Under the pieces are notes generated by a model, which saw nothing but the letters and a program-made list of their open reading frames with translations, was not told the DNA's origin and made no database searches. From positions 1 to 38,244 of the forward strand of contig CAJBOM010000158.1 of NCBI GenBank assembly GCA_903956835.1: 38,244 bases of DNA, written 5' to 3'. A program made the translations under genes and the position numbers. The number at the start of each line of letters is the position of its first letter. Position 1 is the stretch's first letter. Below, one piece after another: positions 25,516-33,803 of the stretch. This DNA comes from an uncultured Verrucomicrobiota bacterium (lineage in GTDB: Bacteria; Verrucomicrobiota; Verrucomicrobiia; Methylacidiphilales; Verrucolacustridaceae).

Positions 25516-27495
25516 TTAACTATCGGTGTCTTGGGAAGCGAGAAGAAGGCCTTCGGCAATGCACTGATCGAGGGATGCGCTGACATCGGCTGATTCCCGA
25601 CTGAGATTCATGGCGGCACTATTGGCTTGATAGGTTTCCGGCTTTTCTAGTTCAGTGGTGATTTCAGCGAGGCGAGTCTGCAAGTGGAGGACGCGTCGCT
25701 CGAGGTCGGCGGCCTTGGTTTCGTTCGTCTTTTTGGCCTGGCTTTGGGCTTTTCTCTCCTCGGCTTCGGCCCGCTTCTGTTCTTTGGTTTTTCGCGGGGT
25801 AGGAGCGCGTTCGGGAGATTCGGAGTTTGTAATCTTTTCGGGGGCGACGGGCTGGGAGTTGCTTAGCTGTTCGCCAGCGGTGAGGGCGGCGCGTTCGGAT
25901 GTGGCGCACGATTTATCGAGGTAGTACTGGTAATCGCCTGAGTAGGGTGTGAGGTGGCCCGCACTGATGTGAAGGACGGTGGTAGCCATGGCGCGGATGA
26001 AATGAACATCATGGCTAATAAAGATGAGGGTGCCCTCGTACTGGCGAAGGGCACCGATGAGGGCATCGATCGAGCCAATATCTAAATGGGTGGTGGGCTC
26101 GTCCATCAAAAGGAGATTAGGTGGATCGAGGAGGATTTTAACCAAGGCGAGACGAGATTTTTCTCCTCCGCTGAGGATGCCAACGGTTTTAAAAACATCG
26201 TCACCACGGAAAAGAAAGGAACCGAGGACAGTTCGGGCGGTTTGTTCGCTCACGGGATTGGGGGAATCGAGGACGGATTCGAGCACTTCGTGTTCCATAT
26301 TAAGAGTGTCACCGCGGTGCTGGGAAAAGTAGCCGACGCGCACGTTATGTCCGGTGGTGCGTTCTCCGCTTTGGATGGGAATGGCCCCGCCGAGGAGTTT
26401 GAGAAGAGTGGATTTTCCTGCACCGTTGGGACCGACAAGAACGGTGCGTTGACCGCGTTCGGCTTCAAAGTTGAGCCCTCGGTAGACGACGAGATCACCT
26501 TGGCCTTCGACATTGCGGTAGGCGTGATCGACATTTTTCAGGGTGATGGCGCGGAGCCCGCTACGAAGGGGTTGAGGGAAAGAGAACTTGATGGAACGAG
26601 CTGCGGAGACGGGGGCTTCAATCTTATCCATACGATCGATCTGCTTGAGTTTGCTTTGGGCTTGGGAGGCCTTGCTCGCCTTCGCACGAAAGCGGTCGGC
26701 AAACTGTTGGAGGGAGGCGATTTCTTTCCGTTGATTTTTGTAGGCGGCAAGGTGTTGCTCTTCGCGGGCGGCCTTTTCGATAACGTACTTGTCGTAGTTA
26801 CCACGGTAGCGGTGGAGTTTGGCTTGAGAAATTTCGATAATGGAGCTGACCAGCTGATTGAGAAATTCGCGGTCGTGGGAGATCATGAGAATGGCGCCGG
26901 GGTAGTTTCGCAGATATTCCTGAAACCAGACGAGGGATTCGAGGTCCAAATGGTTGGTGGGTTCGTCGAGGAGAAGAAGATCGGGTTCTTGGACGAGGAG
27001 GCGAGCGAGATGGGCGCGCATAATCCAGCCCCCGCTGAGGGTGCGGGCTTTGCGATCGAAATCGGCATCACGAAAAGCAAGGCCGCTGAGAATCTGTTTG
27101 GCGCGGGGTTCGAGTTGCCATCCTCCAAGCTCGGTGAAGGTGTCGATGGCTTCGTGGTATTCTGGATCTTCTAGGGTGCCTGCAAGTTCGTGGCGTTTGA
27201 TGGCTTGTTGGACGCGAGACATTTCCGGTGAAGTGGCACAGGCCAGTTCGAGGATGGTTTCTTCTCCCGCGGGGGCAGATTCTTGAGGAAGAAAGCCGAG
27301 GGTAATATTTTTTTCAATGGTGACGCGACCGTCATCGGGGGTGGCCTCGCCAAGGATCAGGGAAAAGAGGGTAGATTTTCCTGCGCCGTTGGGGCCGACC
27401 AAGCCGAGGCGGTCCTCCCGATTGATCTGAAGGGAGACATCGCTAAAAAGAGTGCGACCTCCGAAGGCTTTGCTGAGTTTGGAAAGAGTGAGCAT
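25516..27495 (-). CDS. ABC-F family ATPase (Uup/YheS-like)
   Basis: A soluble protein with two ABC ATPase domains and no membrane segment, the ABC-F class that acts on ribosomes. Both Walker A motifs read G-P-N-G-A-G-K-S-T; signatures are L-S-G-G-W and L-S-G-G-E-K-S-R; Walker B motifs are L-L-L-L-D-E-P-T-N-H-L-D and L-L-L-M-D-E-P-T-T-H-L-D. The inter-domain linker is Lys/Gln-rich (R-A-K-A-S-K-A-S-Q-A-Q-S-K-L-K-Q). A long basic coiled coil ends the protein, as in Uup. Start ATG at 27495 (M-L-T-L-S-K-L-S-K-A-F-G-G); an ATG at 27516 falls in the upstream hairpin. Its role in translation-stall relief or antibiotic protection is by family only. Confidence 0.93.
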   Translation of the reverse strand: MLTLSKLSKAFGGRTLFSDVSLQINREDRLGLVGPNGAGKSTLFSLILGEATPDDGRVTIEKNITLGFLPQESAPAGEETILELACATSPEMSRVQQAIKRHELAGTLEDPEYHEAIDTFTELGGWQLEPRAKQILSGLAFRDADFDRKARTLSGGWIMRAHLARLLVQEPDLLLLDEPTNHLDLESLVWFQEYLRNYPGAILMISHDREFLNQLVSSIIEISQAKLHRYRGNYDKYVIEKAAREEQHLAAYKNQRKEIASLQQFADRFRAKASKASQAQSKLKQIDRMDKIEAPVSAARSIKFSFPQPLRSGLRAITLKNVDHAYRNVEGQGDLVVYRGLNFEAERGQRTVLVGPNGAGKSTLLKLLGGAIPIQSGERTTGHNVRVGYFSQHRGDTLNMEHEVLESVLDSPNPVSEQTARTVLGSFLFRGDDVFKTVGILSGGEKSRLALVKILLDPPNLLLMDEPTTHLDIGSIDALIGALRQYEGTLIFISHDVHFIRAMATTVLHISAGHLTPYSGDYQYYLDKSCATSERAALTAGEQLSNSQPVAPEKITNSESPERAPTPRKTKEQKRAEAEERKAQSQAKKTNETKAADLERRVLHLQTRLAEITTELEKPETYQANSAAMNLSRESADVSASLDQCIAEGLLLASQDTDS

Positions 27496-27512
27496 GGATA
27501 GAGGGGAAAAGA

Positions 27513-27535
27513 GCACGGGGGGCGGGCGCCCGTGC
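27513..27535 (-). terminator. Terminator-like hairpin between tyrS and the ABC-F gene
   Basis: On the - strand, GCACGGG and CCCGTGC (27529-27535 and 27513-27519) form a perfect seven-pair stem around a nine-base GC-rich loop, followed by TCTTTT. It lies about 160 bases past the tyrS stop and 17 bases before the chosen ABC-F start, so it could end the tyrS transcript or attenuate read-through into the ABC-F gene. Confidence 0.5.
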
Positions 27536-27694
27536 GGAGGAACTTATCTGAGCAGAGGAAACCGCGTGGCGGCGATGGCGAGCAAGAGCCCGATTTTTTG
27601 ATCTGCGTGCACGAATTGCATCGGGAAACCGTAGCGGAAGACTTTGGAAAAGTCCAGTTGAGGGGTAGGCGGCGAGTGTGCTTGGGGGACGAGT

Positions 27695-28852
27695 TTAGAG
27701 GAGGATACGGAAGAAGGTTTTTTTGCCGACTTGGAGGACTTGGCCCGAGGTGAGGGAGATTTCGGATTGGGGATCAGCCAGTTTGGTGCCATCGAGTTTG
27801 ACGCCCCCTTGGGTGATGAGGCGGCGGGCTTCGGAATTGCTGGCGATGACTTTCGTTTCCTGGACGAGTTTGGCGACGGAGAGGGTGGGGGCGGAGGGGC
27901 GAAAGGATTCCATTTCAGCCGAGGAGAGATCTTTTTTGGAGAACTTCGCTTCGAAATCGGTTCGAGCGGAGGTGGCGGCGATTTCTCCGTGGAAGCGGCG
28001 CACGGAAGCGGCGGCGAGCTCCTTTTTTGCCTCCATTGGGTGGGCGGGAGATTCCTTGGGTAATCCGAGGAAGGGGCCGAGGAGATCGCGCCAAGAGGTG
28101 CAGGTTTCGTCGGGGATCGACATGATTTTACCAAAAATCTCTTGGGCGGATTCGGTAATGCCGATGTGGTTGCCGAGGGATTTGCTCATCTTCTGTTTTC
28201 CGTCGGTGCCGGTGAGCAAGGGAGTTACGAGGACGACCTGAGGTTCTTGGCCTGCTTGGCGTTGAAAGTCGCGCCCGACGAGGTTGTTGAAGAGTTGATC
28301 GTTTCCGCCGAGTTCCACATCGGAGTGAACGGCGACGGAATCGTAGCCTTGGAGAACGGGATACTGAAATTCGGCGAGGCTGATGGGGATGCCCTCTTTG
28401 TGGCGTTTGGAGAAATCGTCGCGCTCGAGCATGCGGGCGACATTGACTTGGCTGTTGAGGCGAAGGAGATCGAGGCAGGTGAGTTGGGCGAGCCATTCTC
28501 CGTTGCGGCGGACTTCGGTTTTCTTGGGATCGAGGATTTTGAAGACTTGGTCGGTGTAGGTTTTGGCGTTTTGCTCGATGGTTTCGGGATCGAGGGCTGG
28601 GCGGGTTTTGGAGCGTCCGGTGGGATCGCCGACGCGAGCAGTGTAATCTCCGATGATGATGACGGCGAGATGGCCAGCGTCTTGGAATTGGCGGACTTTG
28701 GCGAGGACGAGAGCGTGGCCGAGGTGAAGGTCGGGGGCGGAGGGGTCGAAACCGAGTTTGACGCGGAGGGGGCGGCCGGTGGCGAGTTTTTTGGCGAACT
28801 CTTCCCGGGTGTGGACGTGGGTGAGGCCAGAGAGAAGGGCATCTGCGGACAT
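27695..28852 (-). CDS. tyrS: Tyrosyl-tRNA synthetase
   Basis: Class I aminoacyl-tRNA synthetase charging tRNA-Tyr. The HIGH signature is H43-L-G-H46, the KMSKS loop is K-M-S-K-S at 221-225, and L-G-F-D-P-S-A-P, Y-T-A-R-V-G-D-P-T-G-R and G-G-N-D-Q-L-F-N-N fit the catalytic domain. The C-terminus is an S4 RNA-binding domain (S-N-S-E-A-R-R-L-I-T-Q-G-G-V-K-L-D-G). Its 385 residues match the TyrRS-Z type. The gap to the next gene on the same strand is about 200 bases and holds the hairpin at 27513-27535. It is divergent from the PEP-CTERM protease across a 106-base spacer. Confidence 0.96.
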   Translation of the reverse strand: MSADALLSGLTHVHTREEFAKKLATGRPLRVKLGFDPSAPDLHLGHALVLAKVRQFQDAGHLAVIIIGDYTARVGDPTGRSKTRPALDPETIEQNAKTYTDQVFKILDPKKTEVRRNGEWLAQLTCLDLLRLNSQVNVARMLERDDFSKRHKEGIPISLAEFQYPVLQGYDSVAVHSDVELGGNDQLFNNLVGRDFQRQAGQEPQVVLVTPLLTGTDGKQKMSKSLGNHIGITESAQEIFGKIMSIPDETCTSWRDLLGPFLGLPKESPAHPMEAKKELAAASVRRFHGEIAATSARTDFEAKFSKKDLSSAEMESFRPSAPTLSVAKLVQETKVIASNSEARRLITQGGVKLDGTKLADPQSEISLTSGQVLQVGKKTFFRILL

Positions 28853-28860
28853 GGGGTGAG

Positions 28861-28914
28861 CCTAATCAGCATGAGGGCGGAGGTGAAGGCGATTAGGTGA
28901 ATTTTTCACACCTA
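28861..28914. promoter_or_regulatory. Nested inverted repeats in the tyrS/protease divergent spacer
   Basis: CCTAATC (28861-28867) and GATTAGG (28891-28897) form a 7-base inverted repeat close to the tyrS ATG, and TAGGTG (28894-28899) pairs with CACCTA (28909-28914). The two pairings share bases and exclude each other. They could be leader structures or operators. The region is too short and lacks the motifs for a T-box. Confidence 0.35.
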
Positions 28915-28958
28915 GGTGGGGCTGTTGATAAATGAAAGAGGGGCGACTAGAATAAATA

Positions 28959-29939
28959 TTGGTGAGGATTCCTCTTATTTACACAGGGGTGGTTTGTTTT
29001 TTGAGTGGCACTCTGCAGGTGAGCCAGGCGGGGACGATTCGAAATGATGTGGCGGATTCTCTTTACACTTCGCTGGCCCAGCAAAGTGTCTACGACAGCG
29101 TGGGTTTTTTGACCTGGAGTATTGGCTCGAGTGGGTACATCGCTTCGGGGACTTTGATTGCGCCTGATTGGGTGCTGACGGCGGGTCATGTGGTGGGGGG
29201 AACTGATGATTACGGGGCGGGGGTAAGTGGAATGATCTTTGGGATGGGACCGACGTACAGTGGGATTGGAATTTCTGCGACGGAGTGGATTCCGTATGGA
29301 GGTTGGAGTAGTAGTGGGGGGGATTTGTGGGCGGGGGTGGATTTGGGGCTGGTGCATTTGAGTCAGCCGATTACCAATGTGACGCCTGCGCAGATGGATT
29401 TTAGCACTTCGTTGTTAGAACGACTGGGAACGAGTGTGGGTTATGGAAGGAGTGGAACAGGTTTGACGGGGATGAACACTAATCCTGGGACGAAGCGAGC
29501 AGGGCAAAATGTAATTGATGCCCAAGGAGGAATGCTGATGAGGATGGGGGATGGTAGCTCGCTCGATCTGGATGGAATTTCTCCCACGGTGCTCTTTTAC
29601 GATTTTGATAAGCCCGCGGAATCGGTTTTGAGTTCTATGGGCTCGACAGCGCCGGTGGCCCTGGAATATCTGATTGGAAATGGGGATAGCGGGGGTGGGC
29701 TTTTTATTGATGTAGGGGGAGTGACCAAATTAGTGGGAGTGCACTCGTTTTTGGCCTCGTTGCCTGATCCCCTGGACACAACGGGGCCGAATGGGGATTA
29801 CGGAGATTTGGCGGGGGTGGTATCGGTACAAAGTTTTGGAAACTGGATTTATGAGGTGACGGGAGTGCCAGAGCCTTCCGGACTTTCGCTTTTGTTGCTA
29901 GGGCTTTCTGGGTTGGCCATCGTTCGGCGAAGGAAGTAG
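28959..29939 (+). CDS. Secreted trypsin-like serine protease with PEP-CTERM anchor
   Basis: A secreted chymotrypsin-fold (S1) protease. A signal peptide covers about residues 1-24 (ending V-S-Q-A). The triad is visible: H77 in V-L-T-A-G-H-V, D128 in G-V-D-L-G-L-V-H-L, S244 in G-N-G-D-S-G-G-G-L-F. The C-terminus is a textbook PEP-CTERM signal: V-P-E-P at 303-306, a hydrophobic helix, then R-R-R-K, so it should be processed by an exosortase at the cell envelope. The start is TTG 28959 or GTG 28962; neither has a clear Shine-Dalgarno. It lies 13 bases before the first YHYH gene and may lead that operon. Confidence 0.9.
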   Translation: MVRIPLIYTGVVCFLSGTLQVSQAGTIRNDVADSLYTSLAQQSVYDSVGFLTWSIGSSGYIASGTLIAPDWVLTAGHVVGGTDDYGAGVSGMIFGMGPTYSGIGISATEWIPYGGWSSSGGDLWAGVDLGLVHLSQPITNVTPAQMDFSTSLLERLGTSVGYGRSGTGLTGMNTNPGTKRAGQNVIDAQGGMLMRMGDGSSLDLDGISPTVLFYDFDKPAESVLSSMGSTAPVALEYLIGNGDSGGGLFIDVGGVTKLVGVHSFLASLPDPLDTTGPNGDYGDLAGVVSVQSFGNWIYEVTGVPEPSGLSLLLLGLSGLAIVRRRK

Positions 29940-29952
29940 GATTCGAGGAAGA

Positions 29953-31089
29953 GTGAACAAAGAGGTGCGTGCTCTTTTGCTAAAGAAACTGGATCTAGTT
30001 CTGCTGTTTTGTGGAGCATTGATTTTTGCGGTGAGTTCGGAGGTGCGAGCTCATCCTGGGCATGAGGAAGATATAGAGACTGCGGCGGGAAGTGCCTCGG
30101 GTTTGCCTGCTCCGCAGGTATCGATAACGGAGGAGGGCGGATATCGGGTGATCAAGGCGAATGGGGTGCCGAACCACGAGATAGGCCAATTCCCAGGGCC
30201 TGGGTGTCCGAATGCGGCTTCGGCGCAGAGTTATAGTTTAAGGATGCCACTCCATCCTAAAACCAATGCCACTTTTACGCAGTTGAAGCAGCAGTCGATT
30301 GGGGTGGCGGTGAACGGGGTCCCTTTTGATCCTGGGACGGCGGAGTATTGGAAAAACGATCACAGTTCGATTTGGCATATTGAGGCGCTGGGGGGAAGTA
30401 AGAGTCTGGGGCTGGATCAAAACCATGCGCACGTCCAACCGAACGGGGCTTACCATTACCACGGCATACCGACGGGGCTGGTATCGGCGTTGGGCGAGAC
30501 GGGTGGAAAGTCGAGTTTGCTAGGCTATGCAGCGGACGGCTTTCCAATTTATCTTCAGACTTCGGGCAACCGATCTAGCTACCAGCTGAAAGGGGGAACG
30601 CGTCCCAGTGGTACGGAGGGTCCAGGTGGAAAATATGATGGAACCTACACAGTGGATTATGAGTTTGTGGAGAGATCGGGGGATCTGGATGAGGCGAATG
30701 GGAAAACGGGTGTGACCTCTGAATATCCTGAAGGAACTTACTACTACGTGGCCACGGCGGAGTTCCCTTTTTATCCGCGAATGTTGAAAGGAACTCCCGA
30801 TGCGAGTTTTCGGCGGGGGCCGCCTGGGGGTGGGCCTGGAGGGGGAGGAAAGACAGCGGGCTCAGGGGGGCAAGGCGGGGTGGGCAAGCAGGGTGGCGAT
30901 CCGATAAAGAAGTTCGACAAGGATGGGGACGGAAAAATATCGATGGAGGAGGCTCCCGGGCCGATGAAGACGAACTTTGCTAAGCATGACACCAACGGAG
31001 ATGGGTTTATCGATGCGGATGAAGCAAAACTTTTACCCTCACCGAGAAATCAGGGTGGTCCAGGTGGCGGAGCTCCGCCACCGCAGTGA
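29953..31089 (+). CDS. Secreted YHYH-domain protein with two EF-hand loops
   Basis: A 378-residue exported protein of unknown function. The signal peptide ends V-R-A at 31-33, leaving mature H34-P-G-H-E-E-D. The YHYH domain spans about 60-280, with the motif at 167-170 (N-G-A-Y-H-Y-H-G) and N-H-A-H just before it. A Gly/Pro-rich linker (286-316) leads to two canonical EF-hand loops at 322-333 (D-K-D-G-D-G-K-I-S-M-E-E) and 346-357, so calcium binding is likely. The GTG start has GAGGAAG right upstream. The stop overlaps the start of the next YHYH gene (GTGA). The histidines could bind metal; that is inference. Confidence 0.88.
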   Translation: MNKEVRALLLKKLDLVLLFCGALIFAVSSEVRAHPGHEEDIETAAGSASGLPAPQVSITEEGGYRVIKANGVPNHEIGQFPGPGCPNAASAQSYSLRMPLHPKTNATFTQLKQQSIGVAVNGVPFDPGTAEYWKNDHSSIWHIEALGGSKSLGLDQNHAHVQPNGAYHYHGIPTGLVSALGETGGKSSLLGYAADGFPIYLQTSGNRSSYQLKGGTRPSGTEGPGGKYDGTYTVDYEFVERSGDLDEANGKTGVTSEYPEGTYYYVATAEFPFYPRMLKGTPDASFRRGPPGGGPGGGGKTAGSGGQGGVGKQGGDPIKKFDKDGDGKISMEEAPGPMKTNFAKHDTNGDGFIDADEAKLLPSPRNQGGPGGGAPPPQ

Positions 31090-32465
31090 AGCACCGACTG
31101 GTTTTCGGTTTGTGGCTCCTCGGTGCGGGATTCGCGTCGGCTCACATGATTGAGGAGGCGGATTATCAGGCGATGAAAAAGAAGTCGGCGGCGCAAACTG
31201 TCCCCGCTCCCAAAATGGCAGAACCCTTTCAAAAATTTCCAGAAGCGGTTCTTTTGGATTGGGATGAGAAGTATCTCTATGTGGGGTCGGACGGGTTGCC
31301 TGACCATCCGATGATGGTGGGAATTACGGCGTGGCAACAGCAAGTGCCACTTCCCCATTCCTATTATTTGGGAAATGCTTGGTCGATTCCACTGCATCCT
31401 GTGCCAGCGGCGAATGGAATGTCGGCCAAGACGAACTTTTTCCGTGGGGCGATCGCAGTGGCGGCGAACGGAATTCCGATTTTCAATCCGATTAAGAATG
31501 ATGGGCGGACGGACACTTTTCTGGCGGGGGAGTTGGATGAGTATGGGGGACACTGTGGGCGGGCGGACGACTACCATTACCATGTGGCTCCTTGGCATTT
31601 AGCGGAGCGGTTGGGTCCGAGCTTGCCCTTGGGTTATGCCTTGGATGGGTATCCGATTTATGGGTTGGCGGAACCGGATGGCAGTACGGTGAGCGGACTT
31701 GATTCATTTCACGGTCACGCGAGCGCGGCAGGAGAGTATCACTACCACGCGAGCAAAAGTTATCCCTACATCAACGGCGGGTTTCATGGGGAGGTAGCGA
31801 TCGGTGGTGGGCAAGTGGAACCGCAACCCAGTGCTAATCCTGTGCGACAGGCAGGTGAGCCTTTGCCCGGAGCAAAGATCACGGGGTTTGTTATTTCGGC
31901 CGATAAGAAAAAGTATCAGTTGGATTACAGCCAAAATGGGAGAAAGGGTTCGGTGAACTATGAGATACTTTCTAACGGAAACGTACATTTCACTTTCAAG
32001 AAACCAGATGGGACGACTTCTGAATCAACGAGTGAGAAAGGGAAGCAGAGGAAGAGTGGGGATCGTCCGCCGCCTCCACCTGATCGAAAAGCGGCGGGAG
32101 GTTCACCCCAGATGGAGGCGAATGGGCAACCCCGCAAGCCATGGATCGAGAATCATCTAACGGAAATGGATGGGGATCAGGACGGCAAACTGAGTCAGGA
32201 GGAGATGATGACGGAGGTGAACAAGACTTTCAGTGGCTACGACGCGGATGGAGACGGGAAGATTAGTCAGGGGGAGGCGAATGGACCGGGGGTGCGGTCG
32301 TCGATGGCTGGGTTTGTGAAGCAGCACTTTACGGAGGTGGATGCGGACGGGAGTGGATCGATTTCATTGGAGGAGTTGAAGGCGGTGGCGATGAAGATGT
32401 GGGAAAAGTATTCTCGAGGAGAGGGGTTTTCATTTCCGCGTTCTCCAACTTTAAAAACACCGTGA
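31086..32465 (+). CDS. Secreted YHYH-domain protein with three EF-hand loops
   Basis: A diverged companion of the previous gene, 459 residues. The signal peptide ends A-S-A at 17-19, and the mature protein begins H20-M-I-E-E. Two YHYH motifs occur, at 163-166 (R-A-D-D-Y-H-Y-H-V) and 218-221 (A-G-E-Y-H-Y-H-A), with further H-G-H and F-H-G nearby. A Lys/Pro-rich linker (about 310-350) leads to three EF-hand loops at 362-373, 386-397 and 419-430. The GTG start overlaps the previous stop by four bases, and its own TGA overlaps the sulfatase GTG, so all three are probably made in linked amounts. Function unknown. Confidence 0.88.
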   Translation: MKHRLVFGLWLLGAGFASAHMIEEADYQAMKKKSAAQTVPAPKMAEPFQKFPEAVLLDWDEKYLYVGSDGLPDHPMMVGITAWQQQVPLPHSYYLGNAWSIPLHPVPAANGMSAKTNFFRGAIAVAANGIPIFNPIKNDGRTDTFLAGELDEYGGHCGRADDYHYHVAPWHLAERLGPSLPLGYALDGYPIYGLAEPDGSTVSGLDSFHGHASAAGEYHYHASKSYPYINGGFHGEVAIGGGQVEPQPSANPVRQAGEPLPGAKITGFVISADKKKYQLDYSQNGRKGSVNYEILSNGNVHFTFKKPDGTTSESTSEKGKQRKSGDRPPPPPDRKAAGGSPQMEANGQPRKPWIENHLTEMDGDQDGKLSQEEMMTEVNKTFSGYDADGDGKISQGEANGPGVRSSMAGFVKQHFTEVDADGSGSISLEELKAVAMKMWEKYSRGEGFSFPRSPTLKTP

Positions 32466-33790
32466 TCAGAAGTACGTTTTTCGCAGCCATGCTTTCGGCG
32501 GGTTGGGTTTTGGGGGCAACGGAAAAACCGAATGTGGTAATCTTGGTGGCGGACGACGAGGGGTGGGGAGATATCGGGTGGAATAATCCTGAGGTGAAGA
32601 CGCCGAACCTAGATCGATTGGCAGGGGAGGGAGTGCGGTTAGACCATTTCTATGTGAACCCGATTTGCAGTGTCACTCGGGCGGCGTTGATGACAGGGAT
32701 GCACACCCTGAGGACGGGGGTGGAAAACTTTTCAGGGTTGGATTTAAAATACCAGACGCTTCCGCAGGCTTTGCGTGAAGGGGGATACCAGACTTGGATG
32801 TGCGGGAAGTGGCATTTGGGTGGGGCGAAGGAGAATCGTTTGTCAGGACCTGAGTATTTGCCGACGGCTCGCGGTTTTGACCATCACTACGGTCAGTTGG
32901 GTGGGGCAGTAGATTATAACACCCACATGAAGCCAAGAACTCAGGAGTTGGACTGGTGGCGGAATGGTCAACCTGTTGAGGAGGTGGGGTATTCCACCGA
33001 TCTTTTAGCGAATGAGGCGATCGAGTTGATGCAGAAGCGGGACAAGAGCAGGCCCTTTCTTTTGTATCTGGCCTTCAATGCGATTCACGGTCCAATCGCG
33101 GCTCCTCCTGCGGAAGTGGGTGACGGGAGAATGCGCGGCCGTCCGGTTCTTTTGGCGGCGATGACAGGATTAGATGCTGCGGTCGGGCGAGTGGTGGCGG
33201 AGTTGGAGAAGCAGGGGGTACGAAAAAATACCCTGATCATTTTCTTTTCTGACAATGGCGGGGACATAACCAAGGGCTCGACCAACCTGACTTTGCGGGA
33301 GGGGAAGGGAACGGTTTTCGAAGGGGGTATTCATGTGCCGGCAGCGATGAACTGGCCCGGTGTCCTGCCGACTGGACAAAAGAGCGAGCAGTTCATTTGT
33401 GTCGCGGATCTTTTTCCGACGATTCTGGATCTAACGGGGGTGAAGATGGCGTCCGCGCCGAAATTTGATGGAAAGGATGTCTGGCCCTCTTTGCAAGGAG
33501 GGCTAGCCACCGAGCGGCCGATCTTTTTCATGGGAAACAAAGAGGTAGCGGTTTTCCGGCCACCTTGGAAGTTGATCACTTCTCGGCAGGGGCAGGGAAC
33601 GGCCCCGATGCTGTTTGATGTGCTGGCTGATCCCTCTGAAAAGAGTGATCAAGCAAGCCAGCATCCTGAGATCGTAGAGGAACTATCTCTGGCCTTGCAG
33701 GAGTATGCGAAGGATATTCCGCAAAAGGCACGTCGTGGACCCGGCGGAGGGGGCGGGGGAAAGAAGGGGCCGGAAAAAATATCGAACTGA
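32462..33790 (+). CDS. Secreted type I sulfatase with variant active-site motif
   Basis: Alkaline-phosphatase-fold sulfatase, probably removing sulfate esters from polysaccharides in the periplasm or outside. A signal peptide of about 19 residues ends V-L-G-A. Metal and substrate residues are present: A-D-D at 30-32, C-G-K-W-H-L-G at 115-121, F-S-D-N-G-G, and K-G-T-V-F-E-G-G-I-H-V-P. The formylglycine site reads C69-S-V-T-R73, whereas the modifying enzyme normally recognises C-x-P-x-R or C-x-A-x-R. The GTG start overlaps the upstream stop; the frame is open to 32399 inside the YHYH gene but without a signal peptide there. A Gly/Lys-rich tail ends it. The substrate is unknown. Confidence 0.92.
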   Translation: MIRSTFFAAMLSAGWVLGATEKPNVVILVADDEGWGDIGWNNPEVKTPNLDRLAGEGVRLDHFYVNPICSVTRAALMTGMHTLRTGVENFSGLDLKYQTLPQALREGGYQTWMCGKWHLGGAKENRLSGPEYLPTARGFDHHYGQLGGAVDYNTHMKPRTQELDWWRNGQPVEEVGYSTDLLANEAIELMQKRDKSRPFLLYLAFNAIHGPIAAPPAEVGDGRMRGRPVLLAAMTGLDAAVGRVVAELEKQGVRKNTLIIFFSDNGGDITKGSTNLTLREGKGTVFEGGIHVPAAMNWPGVLPTGQKSEQFICVADLFPTILDLTGVKMASAPKFDGKDVWPSLQGGLATERPIFFMGNKEVAVFRPPWKLITSRQGQGTAPMLFDVLADPSEKSDQASQHPEIVEELSLALQEYAKDIPQKARRGPGGGGGGKKGPEKISN

Positions 33791-33803
33791 GGAGTGGGGT
33801 TGA

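Noticed and set aside
26086-27174. 362-codon open frame on the + strand opposite the ABC-F gene
   Set aside because: The opposite strand encodes both Walker A and B motifs in frame; this frame is a compositional shadow.
27544-27694. Possible short reading frame after tyrS on the - strand, ending in a hydrophobic stretch
   Set aside because: It lacks a start codon with a ribosome-binding site outside tyrS; the only internal ATG gives 25 residues. I could not support it as a gene.
28142-28900. 252-codon open frame on the + strand opposite tyrS
   Set aside because: TyrRS is unambiguous on the other strand, including HLGH and KMSKS motifs.
28853-28958. T-box riboswitch before tyrS
   Set aside because: The spacer is about 100 bases, without the T-box sequence, a specifier stem or a terminator/antiterminator pair.
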